Counted from the stretch's first letter, positions 8,159 through 16,851 are shown. The stretch is DNA of 64,000 bases from Anaerolineae bacterium (GCA_023382715.1 JAHDWP010000009.1:29913-93912), one strand, 5' to 3'. A program made the numbers and translations. Notes: a model not told the origin generated them from the letters alone.

Positions 8159-10267
8159 TCAGTCCCCTCCCGCGCTGACGCTGCGCGCGCCCGCCGGGGC
8201 GGTCATCCGTTGCATTGCGCGCTCCGGCTGGCGCGATGGCCACAACGCCACCAGCGTGCCCAGAATGAGCACCACGCCACCCAGCCAGACGAAGCTGATC
8301 AGCGGGTTGTAGTAGACGCGGAAGGTGACACGATTGCCTTCCCAGTGCTCGATGCGGGCGTAGAAGTCGGCGGCCAGCGTGCTATGGGTGCCGGGGATGC
8401 TCATATTGGTGGTGGGCGAGAGCCGGCCGGTCATCGGGTCGCGCGTGAAGAACACGTCGCGGCGGGGCCGGATGTGCCCCACGATCTTGCCGTCCTTGAA
8501 CACCGTGGCGCGGGCGATGATCATCGTCCGCCCGTCTTCGGCCTGCGCTTCATAAAGCCCGTTGTACTGAAGCTCATAGCTGTGCAGCGCCAGGCGTTCG
8601 CCCACGTCCAGCGTCTGCGTCGTCACGTCCTGAAAGGCCGTGCTGCCGATCACGCCGATGCCCAGCACGACCATGCCCAGGTGAATGAAGTAACCGCCAT
8701 AGCGCCGCCGGTCGCGGGCGATGAGCGTGGAAAAAGCGCGCCAGTAGTTCTCGCCGCGCCCGTGTCGCGCCCACACACCCTTCCAGATTTCGGTCAGCGT
8801 GGCGAGGCCGGCAAAGGTGACCAGCCCGTAGCCGCCCACCGCCCACAGGTCATCGGTGCCGGTAGCGAAGAGCACCCCCATCAGGGTCACCGCCAGCGCC
8901 AGCGGCACGATCAGCGCGCGCCCCAGGCGCTGCGCCGTCGTGCGACGCCACGCCGCCAGCGGCGCCACGCCCATCAACAGGTAGATGCCCACCAGGAACC
9001 AGCGCGTCACCGGCGGATAGTAGTCCGGCCCCAGGTTGATCACCGTGCTGCGCAAGCCCAAGTCCGCCAGGATGGTCGTGATCGCCTCGGCCCACGATCC
9101 CCACAGCACGACGATGGTCAGCCCCAGAAACAGCCAGTTGTTGAGCAGGAACATGCTCTCGCGGCTGAACAGCGAGTCGATCTCGTCGGAGCCACGCAGG
9201 TCGCCGTGCTGTTGCCGCCAGGCGAGCAGGCCCACGCTGCTGACCATCGCCAGGCCGAGGAAGGCGAACATCGGGCGGCCAATCTCGGATTCGGCGAAAG
9301 CGTGCACGCTGCTGACCACGCCGCTGCGCGTGGCAAAGGTGCCGAGCACCACCAGCAGGAACGTCAGGATGATGAGCAGCATATTCCAGAACTTGAGCAT
9401 CCCGCGCTTTTCCTGCACGACGGCGCTGTGCAGGAAGGCGGTGCCAGTCAGCCAGGGGAGCAGAGCGGCGTTTTCCACCGGGTCCCAGCCCCAGTAACCG
9501 CCCCAGCCGAGCACGTCATAGGCCCAGCGCCCGCCCAGCAGCAGCCCCAGGCTGAGGAACAGCCAGGCGATCAGCGCCCAACGCCGCGTGGCGTGCAGCC
9601 AGCCAGAGCCAAGCTGCCCGGTCACCAGGGCGGCGAAGGCGAAGGCAAAGGGGATGACGAAACCCACGAAACCCAGGTAGAGCAGGGGGGGATGAATGAC
9701 CATCCCCAGGTGGCGCAGCACCGGGTTCAGCCCTTGCCCGTCCGCCGCATGGTAGAGGCCCGTGCTGCCAGCCGGCTCGAACAATGACGGTTTGACCGCA
9801 CCATCGGGCATGGCCCAGTAGCGCTCGAAGGGATTCTCAATGAAGTTGTTGAGAATGAGGAAGAAACCGAGCGTAGCCATCGTCACCACAATGACGTAGG
9901 GCATCAGGCGACGCTCGGACTGCCAGTTGAGCAGCAGCGCGGCGAAGGCGAAGCCGCTCATCAGCCACGACCAGAACAACAGCGATCCCGCCTGGCTGCC
10001 CCACAGCCCGGTGACCAGGTAGAAGCCCGGCGTGTCGTGGCTCGATGTCTGCCAGACGTAGGCGATGCTGAACTCGTGGTTGAGCATCGCGTAGATCAAC
10101 AGCAGATTCGCCGCCGACAGCAGCGGAAAAGTCATCAGCGCAGCGTTGCGGGCGCTGACCACCCAGCGGTCGCGGCGCAGATGCGCCCCGGCCAGGGCCG
10201 CGACCAGTGCATAGACCGCGGCCAGAAACGCCAATCCAGTGGTAATGATGCCGATTTCAGCGATCAT
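8159..10267 (-). CDS. ccmF: Haem lyase subunit CcmF
   Basis: A 702-residue polytopic protein starting MIAEIGIITTGLAFLAAVYA. The open frame extends further upstream (to 10483) but that part is Cys/Ala/Gly-rich and lacks family character. It contains the CcmF Trp-rich haem motif WGGYWGWDPVENAALLPWL and about a dozen membrane segments, with a large periplasmic domain before the last helix. CcmF transfers haem from CcmE to apocytochrome with CcmH. It is the first gene of the operon; the next gene starts two bases after its stop. Confidence 0.95.
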   Translation of the reverse strand: MIAEIGIITTGLAFLAAVYALVAALAGAHLRRDRWVVSARNAALMTFPLLSAANLLLIYAMLNHEFSIAYVWQTSSHDTPGFYLVTGLWGSQAGSLLFWSWLMSGFAFAALLLNWQSERRLMPYVIVVTMATLGFFLILNNFIENPFERYWAMPDGAVKPSLFEPAGSTGLYHAADGQGLNPVLRHLGMVIHPPLLYLGFVGFVIPFAFAFAALVTGQLGSGWLHATRRWALIAWLFLSLGLLLGGRWAYDVLGWGGYWGWDPVENAALLPWLTGTAFLHSAVVQEKRGMLKFWNMLLIILTFLLVVLGTFATRSGVVSSVHAFAESEIGRPMFAFLGLAMVSSVGLLAWRQQHGDLRGSDEIDSLFSRESMFLLNNWLFLGLTIVVLWGSWAEAITTILADLGLRSTVINLGPDYYPPVTRWFLVGIYLLMGVAPLAAWRRTTAQRLGRALIVPLALAVTLMGVLFATGTDDLWAVGGYGLVTFAGLATLTEIWKGVWARHGRGENYWRAFSTLIARDRRRYGGYFIHLGMVVLGIGVIGSTAFQDVTTQTLDVGERLALHSYELQYNGLYEAQAEDGRTMIIARATVFKDGKIVGHIRPRRDVFFTRDPMTGRLSPTTNMSIPGTHSTLAADFYARIEHWEGNRVTFRVYYNPLISFVWLGGVVLILGTLVALWPSRQPERAMQRMTAPAGARSVSAGGD

Positions 10268-10576
10268 GGCGTTCCACTCCCAATTCCTGATACCAACCAC
10301 ACAGTAAATCCAAGCGACACTCTCTCCCCAACACAGTGCCGTGCCGGCACCTGCCTGGCCCAATACAGACGCGCAGGCAGCAGGCGCCCCTGAGCCACTG
10401 CCGCAGGCTCCCCCCTCTGGGAACCAGTCCGCACAGTCTGCCGCGCTCGCTGCCTGGATCGCACACTTGACCGATGTCTGCAAAAACCAGCATATAATAC
10501 GCCATAAGCTGCCCGACCCGCCACATTTTGGCGCAAGAAAATGCGCGCAAAGGTGATCAGCAACTCGCCGGACGCA

Positions 10577-10701
10577 AGACCCCCAGCCCCGCTCCGCTCG
10601 GCTGACCCCTCTTCACTCGAATGGAGAGGGAGCGGCGAGGCGCGTCAACGTCGAGCGGGGATGAGGTCAGCCAGGGCGCAGCAGAACAGCGCCCCGCCCT
10701 G
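10577..10701. repeat. Family B repeat in the ccm leader, followed by short hairpins
   Basis: Degenerate copy of the family B core (CCCCAGCCCCGCTCCGCTCG to GAGCGGGGATGAGGTC) plus GCGCAGCAGAACAGCGCC. It lies between the proposed ccm promoter (about 10760) and ccmF (10267), so the 5' leader of the ccm transcript appears to have been lengthened by repeats. The rest of 10268-10757 shows no convincing gene. Confidence 0.7.
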
Positions 10702-10757
10702 ACAGGTCTTGCGCGCACTCGCGCAAGAGCGATCATATCTGGCCGGCAGCCGTAGTC

Positions 10758-10799
10758 ATCATAACACATTCTTGGTGTGGTGTATTTGATTATAGTCAA
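10758..10799 (-). promoter_or_regulatory. Candidate ccm operon promoter with Crp/Fnr-type palindrome at about -41.5
   Basis: On the minus strand, TTGACTATAATCAA (10799-10786) is a TTGAC-N4-ATCAA palindrome like Fnr/HcpR-class sites. A -10-like TATGAT (10763-10758) starts 36 bases after the palindrome start. Assuming a start 7 bases past the -10, the palindrome centre is at -41.5, the class II activator position. The two cytochrome promoters (50383, 52124) have exactly the same spacing. The distance to ccmF is about 480 bases. Confidence 0.5.
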
Positions 10800-10975
10800 A
10801 TTGGCGGAGATTTCCTCAACTGCGGCGCAGGCGGGTGCGCCCCAAGGGGGTCAGCGACTCGCCGGGCGCGGGGCCTTGGCCTCATCCCCAGCCCTGCCCT
10901 GGCCGCCTGGCAGGTCTTGCGCGCATCCGCGCGGATGCGCGCACGGCAGACTGCGAAAGTCTGGCGCAGCGCCCG

Positions 10976-11085
10976 GCCCCCCATCCCCGGCCCTTCCCAC
11001 AGGGGGGAGGGAGAAGAGCGCAGACCCTAAGCCTCTCTCTCCTTGTGGGGGAGGAATAGCACACAACGACTGGCGAACTTCCGCC
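10976..11085. repeat. Family A repeat, copy 3
   Basis: Same double hairpin and CTTCCGCC tail as copies at 1476 and 49386. It lies with a GCGCGCATCCGCGCGGATGCGCGC hairpin-like stretch (about 10919-10942) in the gap between the HAD gene and the ccm promoter. Confidence 0.75.
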
Positions 11086-11115
11086 AACGCGCACCAGCGG
11101 CACAGCAAGCCACCA

Positions 11116-11147
11116 GGCTTCCGAAGTTTGGCAATCTTCGGGAGTCT
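11116..11147. repeat. Family C nested palindrome, degenerate copy
   Basis: CTTCCGAAGTTTGGCAATCT then TCGGGAGTCT matches the family C unit seen intact at 61015-61047. It lies just downstream of the HAD phosphatase stop. Confidence 0.6.
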
Positions 11148-11165
11148 CTCTCAGCGCCCCTCGCG

Positions 11166-11816
11166 CTACAGATCGCGCAGCATGTCCAGCGAGAAATCGT
11201 GCAACGAGCTTAGCACCAGGCTCGCCTGGCTCAGCACGTCATCGCTGGCCGGGTGATCGCGCGCAGGCACGGCGATCACTTTGACGCCCGCCGCCACGCC
11301 GGACAGGATGCCGTTGGTCGAATCCTCGATCACCGCTGTGCGTTCCACCGGGACGCCCATCCGCGCGGTGATGGCCAGGTAGATATCCGGGGCGGGCTTG
11401 CCGCGCGGCATGTCGTCGGTGGAGAGCATCGGGTCGAAGATGCCGTCCCAGCCCGCGCTCTCAAGCGCCGCGTGGATCAGGCGATAGGGCGAGCCAGAGG
11501 CCAGCCCCAGCGGGTAGCGCCCGCGCAGCAGAGTGAGAATCTCATTGGCGCCGGGCATCAGCGGCACCTCGCGGCGATAGAGGGCAACCAGTTCGTCCAG
11601 CACGCGCTCGATGATCTCTTCAGTGGGCGTGCCGTCGTCCAGCTTGGTCTGAATCTGCCTGGCCCATGCCTGGGTGCTGCTACCCATCACTTCCCGCTGG
11701 TCCGCATCAGTCCAGCGCAGGCGCTCGGCTCCGAAGGCGGCGATGCGCGCCTGCTGCCACAACGGCTCCGAATCCACGAGCAGCCCGTCCATGTCAAATA
11801 CAACAGCTTCGATCAT
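11166..11816 (-). CDS. HAD-superfamily hydrolase (beta-phosphoglucomutase / sugar-phosphatase type)
   Basis: 216 residues. HAD motif I VFDMDGLLVDSEP (nucleophile and acid/base Asp), motif II LASGSPY, motif III Lys in RGKPAPDIY and motif IV VIEDSTNGILSGVAAG, with the helical cap between motifs I and II that marks subclass I phosphatases/phosphomutases. The ATG at 11816 has AGGA 9 bases upstream. It is the last gene of the pyr run, 24 bases after pyrF, so it may dephosphorylate a nucleotide or sugar phosphate, but its substrate cannot be read from sequence. Confidence 0.88.
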   Translation of the reverse strand: MIEAVVFDMDGLLVDSEPLWQQARIAAFGAERLRWTDADQREVMGSSTQAWARQIQTKLDDGTPTEEIIERVLDELVALYRREVPLMPGANEILTLLRGRYPLGLASGSPYRLIHAALESAGWDGIFDPMLSTDDMPRGKPAPDIYLAITARMGVPVERTAVIEDSTNGILSGVAAGVKVIAVPARDHPASDDVLSQASLVLSSLHDFSLDMLRDL

Positions 11817-11840
11817 CAATCCCGTCCTGACAGATGTTGG

Positions 11841-12641
11841 CTAACGGTAGCTGTTCATGATGTCGCGCAGGGCGCGCGCCGCCGCCGCCGGATCGTCGGC
11901 GAAGATGACGGCGCGCGAGGCGTTGACGATCATGCCGCGCCCCTGGCTGTTCATGCCGGCGAGCATAGCCTGCTCGATGTCCCCGCCCTGCGTGCCGATA
12001 CCGGGCACGAGCAGGGTCATCTCGCCCGCCAGCGCGCGGATGCGGCGCAGCTCGTCGGGGTATGTCGCGCCGGCGACCAGCATACAGTTGCCGCGCGCGT
12101 TCCACTGCCGCGTGACGTGCTCGGCCACGATCCACCACAGCGGCTGGCCGTTCACGGCCAGGTCCTGAAACTCGCCGGCGCCGGGGTTGGACGTGCGGCA
12201 GAGCAGGATGCAGGCTTTGTCTTCGCGGGCCAGGAAGGGGGCCAGCGCCTCGCCGCCCAGGTAGGGGTTGAGCGTCACGGCGTCGAAGCCCAGATGATCG
12301 AAGATGGCCGTCACATAACCGCGATTGGTCGAGCCGATGTCGGCGCGCTTGGCGTCGCAGATGGTCAGGATGTCCGGGTGGCGCTCGCGCAGGTAGGCCT
12401 GCGTCGCTTCCAGGGCGCGCAGGCCTTCGAGACCGCGCGCTTCATAGAAGGCGATGTTCGGCTTGTAGGCGCTGACGTAGGTATGGGTCTGCTCGATGAT
12501 CCAGCGATTGAAGGCGAACTGGGGCAGTTCCTCGCCCTTGAAGCGCCCCGGCAGGCGGTCGTAGTCGCTATCCAGCCCCACGCACAGCAGCGAGTCCACG
12601 CGCCCGGCGCGGCGGTCGTATTTCTCAATCACGCTGTTCAT
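11841..12641 (-). CDS. pyrF: Orotidine 5'-phosphate decarboxylase
   Basis: 266 residues, with the catalytic motif DAKRADIGSTNRGY (Asp-Lys-x-x-Asp) of the longer OMP decarboxylase subfamily and the phosphate-binding VPGIGTQGG. It makes UMP from OMP, the last step of de novo pyrimidine synthesis. The ATG overlaps the pyrE stop by 4 bases. Confidence 0.95.
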   Translation of the reverse strand: MNSVIEKYDRRAGRVDSLLCVGLDSDYDRLPGRFKGEELPQFAFNRWIIEQTHTYVSAYKPNIAFYEARGLEGLRALEATQAYLRERHPDILTICDAKRADIGSTNRGYVTAIFDHLGFDAVTLNPYLGGEALAPFLAREDKACILLCRTSNPGAGEFQDLAVNGQPLWWIVAEHVTRQWNARGNCMLVAGATYPDELRRIRALAGEMTLLVPGIGTQGGDIEQAMLAGMNSQGRGMIVNASRAVIFADDPAAAARALRDIMNSYR

Positions 12642-13309
12642 CGCGCTTCTCCTCCCGATTCACCGTGCGCCCCGGCCCAGCCGTGCGGATCGCGCAGCCA
12701 CGCTTCGAGGATGGCCCGCTCGCCCGCCCCAAATAAGCCCCGGCGCGACGCCTCCAGGACGATGGTCCCAAACGGGGCCAGCGGGTGCAGACGCACCCCT
12801 GCCTGCTCGAAAGCGCGCCCCGCTTCAGGGAAACCGTAGGTAGTGATACACAGGCAGTGCTCGACGGTCGCCCCGGCCTCGCGCAACGCTTCGACTCCGG
12901 CCAGGCTGCTGCTGCCGGTGGTCACCAGGTCTTCAATCAGCAGCACACGCCTGCCGCTCACCTCACCGCCCTCAATGCGGCTGCGCGTGCCGTGCTCTTT
13001 GGCCTGCTTGCGCACGAAGACCGACGGCATTTCCAGCGTGTAGGCCAGGGCCGCGCTGTGCGGAATGCCCGCCGCCTCGATGCCGGCGATGGTGTCGAAG
13101 GCCAGCGCGTCCTCGACAATCGCCCGGCGGAAGCCCTCGATCACCACCCGCCACTGGGCGGGCCAGAAGGGCAGCCGCCGGTTGTCCACGTAGACCGGCG
13201 AGACGATGCCCGACTTGAAGGTGATCGGCGCACGCGGGGTGAAGACCACCGCCTGACAATCCAGCAGCGCACGGGCGACCTCGGCCCCCAGCGCGTTCGT
13301 GAGACTCAT
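12638..13309 (-). CDS. pyrE: Orotate phosphoribosyltransferase
   Basis: 223 residues with the PRPP-binding motif VLLIEDLVTTGSSS and the flexible-loop region VRKQAKEHGTRSRIEGG, both typical of PyrE. It converts orotate and PRPP to OMP. The ATG overlaps the pyrD stop as ATGA and its stop overlaps pyrF, so translation of the three is coupled. Confidence 0.95.
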   Translation of the reverse strand: MSLTNALGAEVARALLDCQAVVFTPRAPITFKSGIVSPVYVDNRRLPFWPAQWRVVIEGFRRAIVEDALAFDTIAGIEAAGIPHSAALAYTLEMPSVFVRKQAKEHGTRSRIEGGEVSGRRVLLIEDLVTTGSSSLAGVEALREAGATVEHCLCITTYGFPEAGRAFEQAGVRLHPLAPFGTIVLEASRRGLFGAGERAILEAWLRDPHGWAGAHGESGGEAR

Positions 13310-14463
13310 CGTTCCCCCTCATCAGCAAGCAGCGCACTCGCCAGCGGACCCCGGTAGACGAGCGCCGTCCAATACTGCATGGCCGTGATGCCCAGCCCGG
13401 CGAAGGCGCGCAGCGTGGCGCCGTCCTGCACGCCGCCGCAGCCGATCACGTCCACCGGGTAGCTGTGCGCGGCGCGCTCGGCCATCAGCAGCGCGGCCAC
13501 CTCGACAGCGCGGGCATGCAGCCGCCCACCGCCGACGCCCGCCAGCACCGCCGGATCGTCTGGCGTGGGCAGGGGCAGCGTGTTCGTCGCCACGACCGCG
13601 GCCACGCCCGTCTCGGCGAAGACGCGCAGCAGGGCGCGATATTGCTCGTCGCCCAGGTCCGGCCCCACTTTAACCCACAGCGGGGGGATTCGTCCAGTGG
13701 GCGAGGATGCGTTCCGCTCGCGCAGCAGGGCCAGCGCCGCCGCGCACAGGGCGCGCGCCTCGTCCGCCGTCTGGTGACCGCGCGGGTCGTCCTCGGTATT
13801 GGGGCAGCTCAGGTTGAGCGTGAACCAGGTGGGGAAGACGCCCGCCGCCACAAACGCCCCCAGCGACTCCAGAACCTCGTCCGTTTGCTGGGCGAGGTCG
13901 GTCACGCCGGGGCTGACGGCGATGTTGATCCCATACTGGCGCGGCAGCAGCGCGCGCCGCGCGCCCAGAAAGGCCGCTGCCGCCCGCGCGCCGGGGTTGC
14001 GCAGGCCGATGCGGTTCTGGGTGGAGCAGGTCACCACGTCACGCCAGGTGACGGTGCCGGGGTTGCCGGGGCGCGGCCAGCGTGTGAACGAGCCGAATTC
14101 GACCAGCCCCACCAGCGGCGGCAGGCAGCGCCAGCCGGGGATGATGTTCCGCCCGGCAGCGACCGCGGCCAGCGCCTCTTCCTCAGAGGCGAAGCCGTCC
14201 CCCTTGACCAGCCCGGCAGCCAGGATCAGCGGAGATTCCAGCGTCGTCCCGCCCACGTTGACCGCGACTGGCGGCTGGATCACCCCGCGCAGCGCGCCCA
14301 GCAGCGGCAGCAGCCACGTCTGCCCGTCGGCGCGACGCAGCCAGGCGTGCATCTGCTGGTGCGCCTGTTGAGCGGACATGCGGAAGATCAGCGGGCGGGC
14401 CAGGTGGCGGTAACCCGCGTCATACAGGCGCAGCAGCGCCGTGCGCGCTCCTTTGCGGATCAT
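13306..14463 (-). CDS. pyrD: Dihydroorotate dehydrogenase, class 2-like with a Cys at the active-site base position
   Basis: 385 residues from the ATG at 14463, which overlaps the pyrC stop as ATGA (a longer open frame upstream is a shadow of pyrC). The N-terminal helices (MIRKGARTALLRLYDAGYRH) resemble the membrane-associating extension of quinone-linked class 2 enzymes, and no pyrK follows, which also favours class 2. However, the loop reads NLSCPNT: class 2 enzymes normally have Ser where this has Cys, while Cys is the class 1 base. FMN-binding motifs follow (VIGCGGVQDGATLRAFAGLG). Confidence 0.9.
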   Translation of the reverse strand: MIRKGARTALLRLYDAGYRHLARPLIFRMSAQQAHQQMHAWLRRADGQTWLLPLLGALRGVIQPPVAVNVGGTTLESPLILAAGLVKGDGFASEEEALAAVAAGRNIIPGWRCLPPLVGLVEFGSFTRWPRPGNPGTVTWRDVVTCSTQNRIGLRNPGARAAAAFLGARRALLPRQYGINIAVSPGVTDLAQQTDEVLESLGAFVAAGVFPTWFTLNLSCPNTEDDPRGHQTADEARALCAAALALLRERNASSPTGRIPPLWVKVGPDLGDEQYRALLRVFAETGVAAVVATNTLPLPTPDDPAVLAGVGGGRLHARAVEVAALLMAERAAHSYPVDVIGCGGVQDGATLRAFAGLGITAMQYWTALVYRGPLASALLADEGER

Positions 14464-15560
14464 GATCTCTCCCCAAACAAGCCCCGCCCGGAGCCGGGGG
14501 CGGCCAGCACGCGCTCGCCGTCGAAGACGGTCTGCCCGCGCACGACCACGCGGCGCACCTGTCCCATGACGCGCATTCCCTCGAACGGCGACCAGCCGCA
14601 GGCCGTGTGCAGGCGCTCGCAGGCGATGACATACGATGCGTTGAGGTCTACGACGGTGTACGTCTCCGGCGGCGGCAGCACGCCGAAGATGCGCTGTGCG
14701 TTGGTCGCCAGCAGCGCGATCAGCCGCTCGGCAGTCAGCCGCCCGGCGCGCAGCGCCGTGACCAGCAGCGGCAGAGTTGTCTCCAGGCCGGGCACGCCGA
14801 ACGGCGGCGGATCGCCGTCCTTCTCGGCCAGCGTGTGCGGCGCGTGGTCGGACTCGATCACGTCCACCGTGCCATCGGTGACCGCATCCCACAAGGCAGC
14901 GCGATCGGCCTCAGTCTTCAATTCCGGCTTCATGCGCCCCAGCGCGCCCAGCGTCTGCACGTCGCGCTCGGTCAGGTAAAGGTGATGCGGCGTGACGCCG
15001 ATGCTCACCGGCAACCCGTCCGCTTTGGCGGCGCGCAGCAGGGCGATCTCCTCGGCGGTGCTGATGTGGCAGAAATGGGTGTGCCTGCCGGTGAGGCGCA
15101 CCAGGGCCAGGATGTCGGCCACCGTCTCCCCTTCGGCGTGCACGGCGATGACCTTGCCCGCCGGCCAGGCGCGGAAGTGCGCCGCGCGCGCCGCCTGATC
15201 GTCCAGCAGCAGGGTGCCGGTCGTGGCGTTGTTGTAGATTTTCAGCCCGCACACGCGCCCGGCGACGGCGGGATAGATCGCGGTGTTATCGGCCTGGCTG
15301 GCCCCGAAATACACGCCCCAGTCGCAGCGCGCGCCCGCGCCGATGGCCTCCAGCTTGCGCGCCAGAGCCGGCTGGTCAATGGTGGGGGGCGGCGTGTTGG
15401 GCATATCCAGCACAGCCCAGTAGCCCCCGGCCAGCGCCGCCGCCGTCTCGCTGGCGAACGTGCCCTTGTGCACCCAGTCGAGATCGCGCAGGTGCACGTG
15501 CGGATCGATCATGCCGGGGATGATCAGCGGTGAAGTCCTGCCGCGTTCGCCTAAACCCAT
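14460..15560 (-). CDS. pyrC: Dihydroorotase / allantoinase-type cyclic amidohydrolase
   Basis: 366 residues. Metal ligands are visible as DPHVHLRD (HxH), the carboxylated Lys in GLKIYNNATTGT, His in HFCHIST and the catalytic Asp in ESDHAPHT. The N-terminal beta-sandwich strand normally present before the HxH motif is almost absent (only 16 residues precede it). The gene overlaps the end of pyrB by 10 bases and sits in pathway order, which supports dihydroorotase over allantoinase. Confidence 0.9.
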   Translation of the reverse strand: MGLGERGRTSPLIIPGMIDPHVHLRDLDWVHKGTFASETAAALAGGYWAVLDMPNTPPPTIDQPALARKLEAIGAGARCDWGVYFGASQADNTAIYPAVAGRVCGLKIYNNATTGTLLLDDQAARAAHFRAWPAGKVIAVHAEGETVADILALVRLTGRHTHFCHISTAEEIALLRAAKADGLPVSIGVTPHHLYLTERDVQTLGALGRMKPELKTEADRAALWDAVTDGTVDVIESDHAPHTLAEKDGDPPPFGVPGLETTLPLLVTALRAGRLTAERLIALLATNAQRIFGVLPPPETYTVVDLNASYVIACERLHTACGWSPFEGMRVMGQVRRVVVRGQTVFDGERVLAAPGSGRGLFGERS

Positions 15561-16621
15561 AAGCCTCCCAACACTTTCGCCAGCAACGCCATGCGCACGA
15601 ACATACCGTTCTCCATCTGCCGGAAGTATACCGCGCGTTTGTCGGCATCGAGCGCATCGTGATCGTCGGGCGTGCCCATCTCGTTCTTGCGCGGCAGCGG
15701 ATGCATGAGGATGACATCTGACTTGGCGCGGGCCAGCACCGCCGGCGTCATGATGAAGCGGTCTTTGATGGCCTCGTACTCGGCGCGATCGGCGAAGCGC
15801 TCTTCCTGCACGCGCGTCCAGTAGATCACGTCCGTCTCGGCCAGCACATCGTCAATATGGTCCGTGCGGCGGACGCGGATGCCCTTCGACTCGACGAAGC
15901 GCACGATCTCCTCAGGCATGGGCAGCGACTCCGGCCCGACCAGATTGAGCGTGGTGTCCTGCGCCTCGTAGCGGGCGATCAGCTTGGCCAGCGAGTGGAC
16001 GGTGCGCCCGTGCTTCAGGTCGCCAACCAGGGAGATATTCAGCCCGTCGAGCGCGTGTTTGGCGTCGAAGATGGTGAAGCTGTCGAGCAGCGCCTGAGAA
16101 GGGTGCTCGCCGATGCCGTCGCCGCCGCTGATGATCACCGGGCGGCGCGAAATCTGCTCGGCCAGGCGATCCAGGTAGTAAGCGGCCTCGTAGGACGAGC
16201 CAACATCCGGGTGGCGCAGGACGATCACGTCGGCGTAGCAGCCCACCGCGCGCACCGTGTCGGCCAGGTTCTCGCCCTTGTAGATGGACGAGAAGCGCAC
16301 CCCGTTGCTGGCGGCGACCACTTCGCCACCCAGCCGGCGCATGGCCGCCTGGAAAGACAGGTCGGTGCGCGTGCTGGCCTCGTAGAACAGCGTGGCCATC
16401 ATCTTGCCCGCCGTCAGCGCCAGCAGCCCGCGATCCTGCTGCTTGATGCGGCGGCGGATCGAGGCCGCCGCGTCGAAGAGGATTTGCAGGTCGTGGCGGT
16501 CGAACTGATCTACGGAGATGATGTGCTTTTCTGCGAAGTTGCCGTCAATCTTGGGCGGGCTATAGAGCGTCAGGAAGCGACGCGACGGGCGTAGATCGTT
16601 GGTGATAAAGTCGTCTGACAT
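15551..16621 (-). CDS. pyrB: Aspartate carbamoyltransferase catalytic subunit
   Basis: About 356 residues from the ATG at 16621, which has GGAGG six bases upstream; an upstream in-frame start would place the terminator hairpin inside the gene. Motifs: carbamoyl-phosphate loop FYEASTRTDLSF, GDLKHGRTVHSL and HPLPR, then YFRQMENGMFVRMALL. The loop normally reads STRTR; here the second Arg is Asp. No regulatory-chain gene pyrI is present. First gene of a five-gene pyrimidine operon. Confidence 0.95.
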   Translation of the reverse strand: MSDDFITNDLRPSRRFLTLYSPPKIDGNFAEKHIISVDQFDRHDLQILFDAAASIRRRIKQQDRGLLALTAGKMMATLFYEASTRTDLSFQAAMRRLGGEVVAASNGVRFSSIYKGENLADTVRAVGCYADVIVLRHPDVGSSYEAAYYLDRLAEQISRRPVIISGGDGIGEHPSQALLDSFTIFDAKHALDGLNISLVGDLKHGRTVHSLAKLIARYEAQDTTLNLVGPESLPMPEEIVRFVESKGIRVRRTDHIDDVLAETDVIYWTRVQEERFADRAEYEAIKDRFIMTPAVLARAKSDVILMHPLPRKNEMGTPDDHDALDADKRAVYFRQMENGMFVRMALLAKVLGGLWV

Positions 16622-16642
16622 CGTGGCCTCCGCAGCACGCAC

Positions 16643-16669
16643 AAAAAAAGACCACCGAACGGTGGTCTT
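16643..16669 (-). terminator. Intrinsic terminator between pyr promoter and pyrB (attenuator)
   Basis: On the minus strand AAGACCACC and GGTGGTCTT form a perfect 9-bp stem with a 4-base loop, followed by seven T. It ends about 20 bases before the pyrB start and after the candidate promoter, the position of a transcription attenuator. No gene lies between it and the promoter that it could be terminating. Confidence 0.85.
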
Positions 16670-16851
16670 AATGGTCACAAACGACGGGTACGGCCAGTGA
16701 AGAGTCGCCGCCCGCGCCCGACAGGCGCGGTACAGGCAGCAGGCAAAAAGCCTTCATTCCCGGCAGCATCTCCGTCCTCACAGAACAGGCGGCTCGCTTC
16801 CTGCGGCAGAGGCGCGCAGCGCCCGCCAGCCCGGTCGCCAAGCCCGGCAGA

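Noticed and set aside
10467..10498. TTGACC and TATAAT on the plus strand as a promoter
   Set aside because: The spacer is 20 bases and no plus-strand gene follows; only minus-strand genes flank the region.
16774..16786. Calling a PyrR binding site as a feature
   Set aside because: Only part of the consensus loop matches; it is mentioned with the attenuator as a possibility but is too weak to annotate.
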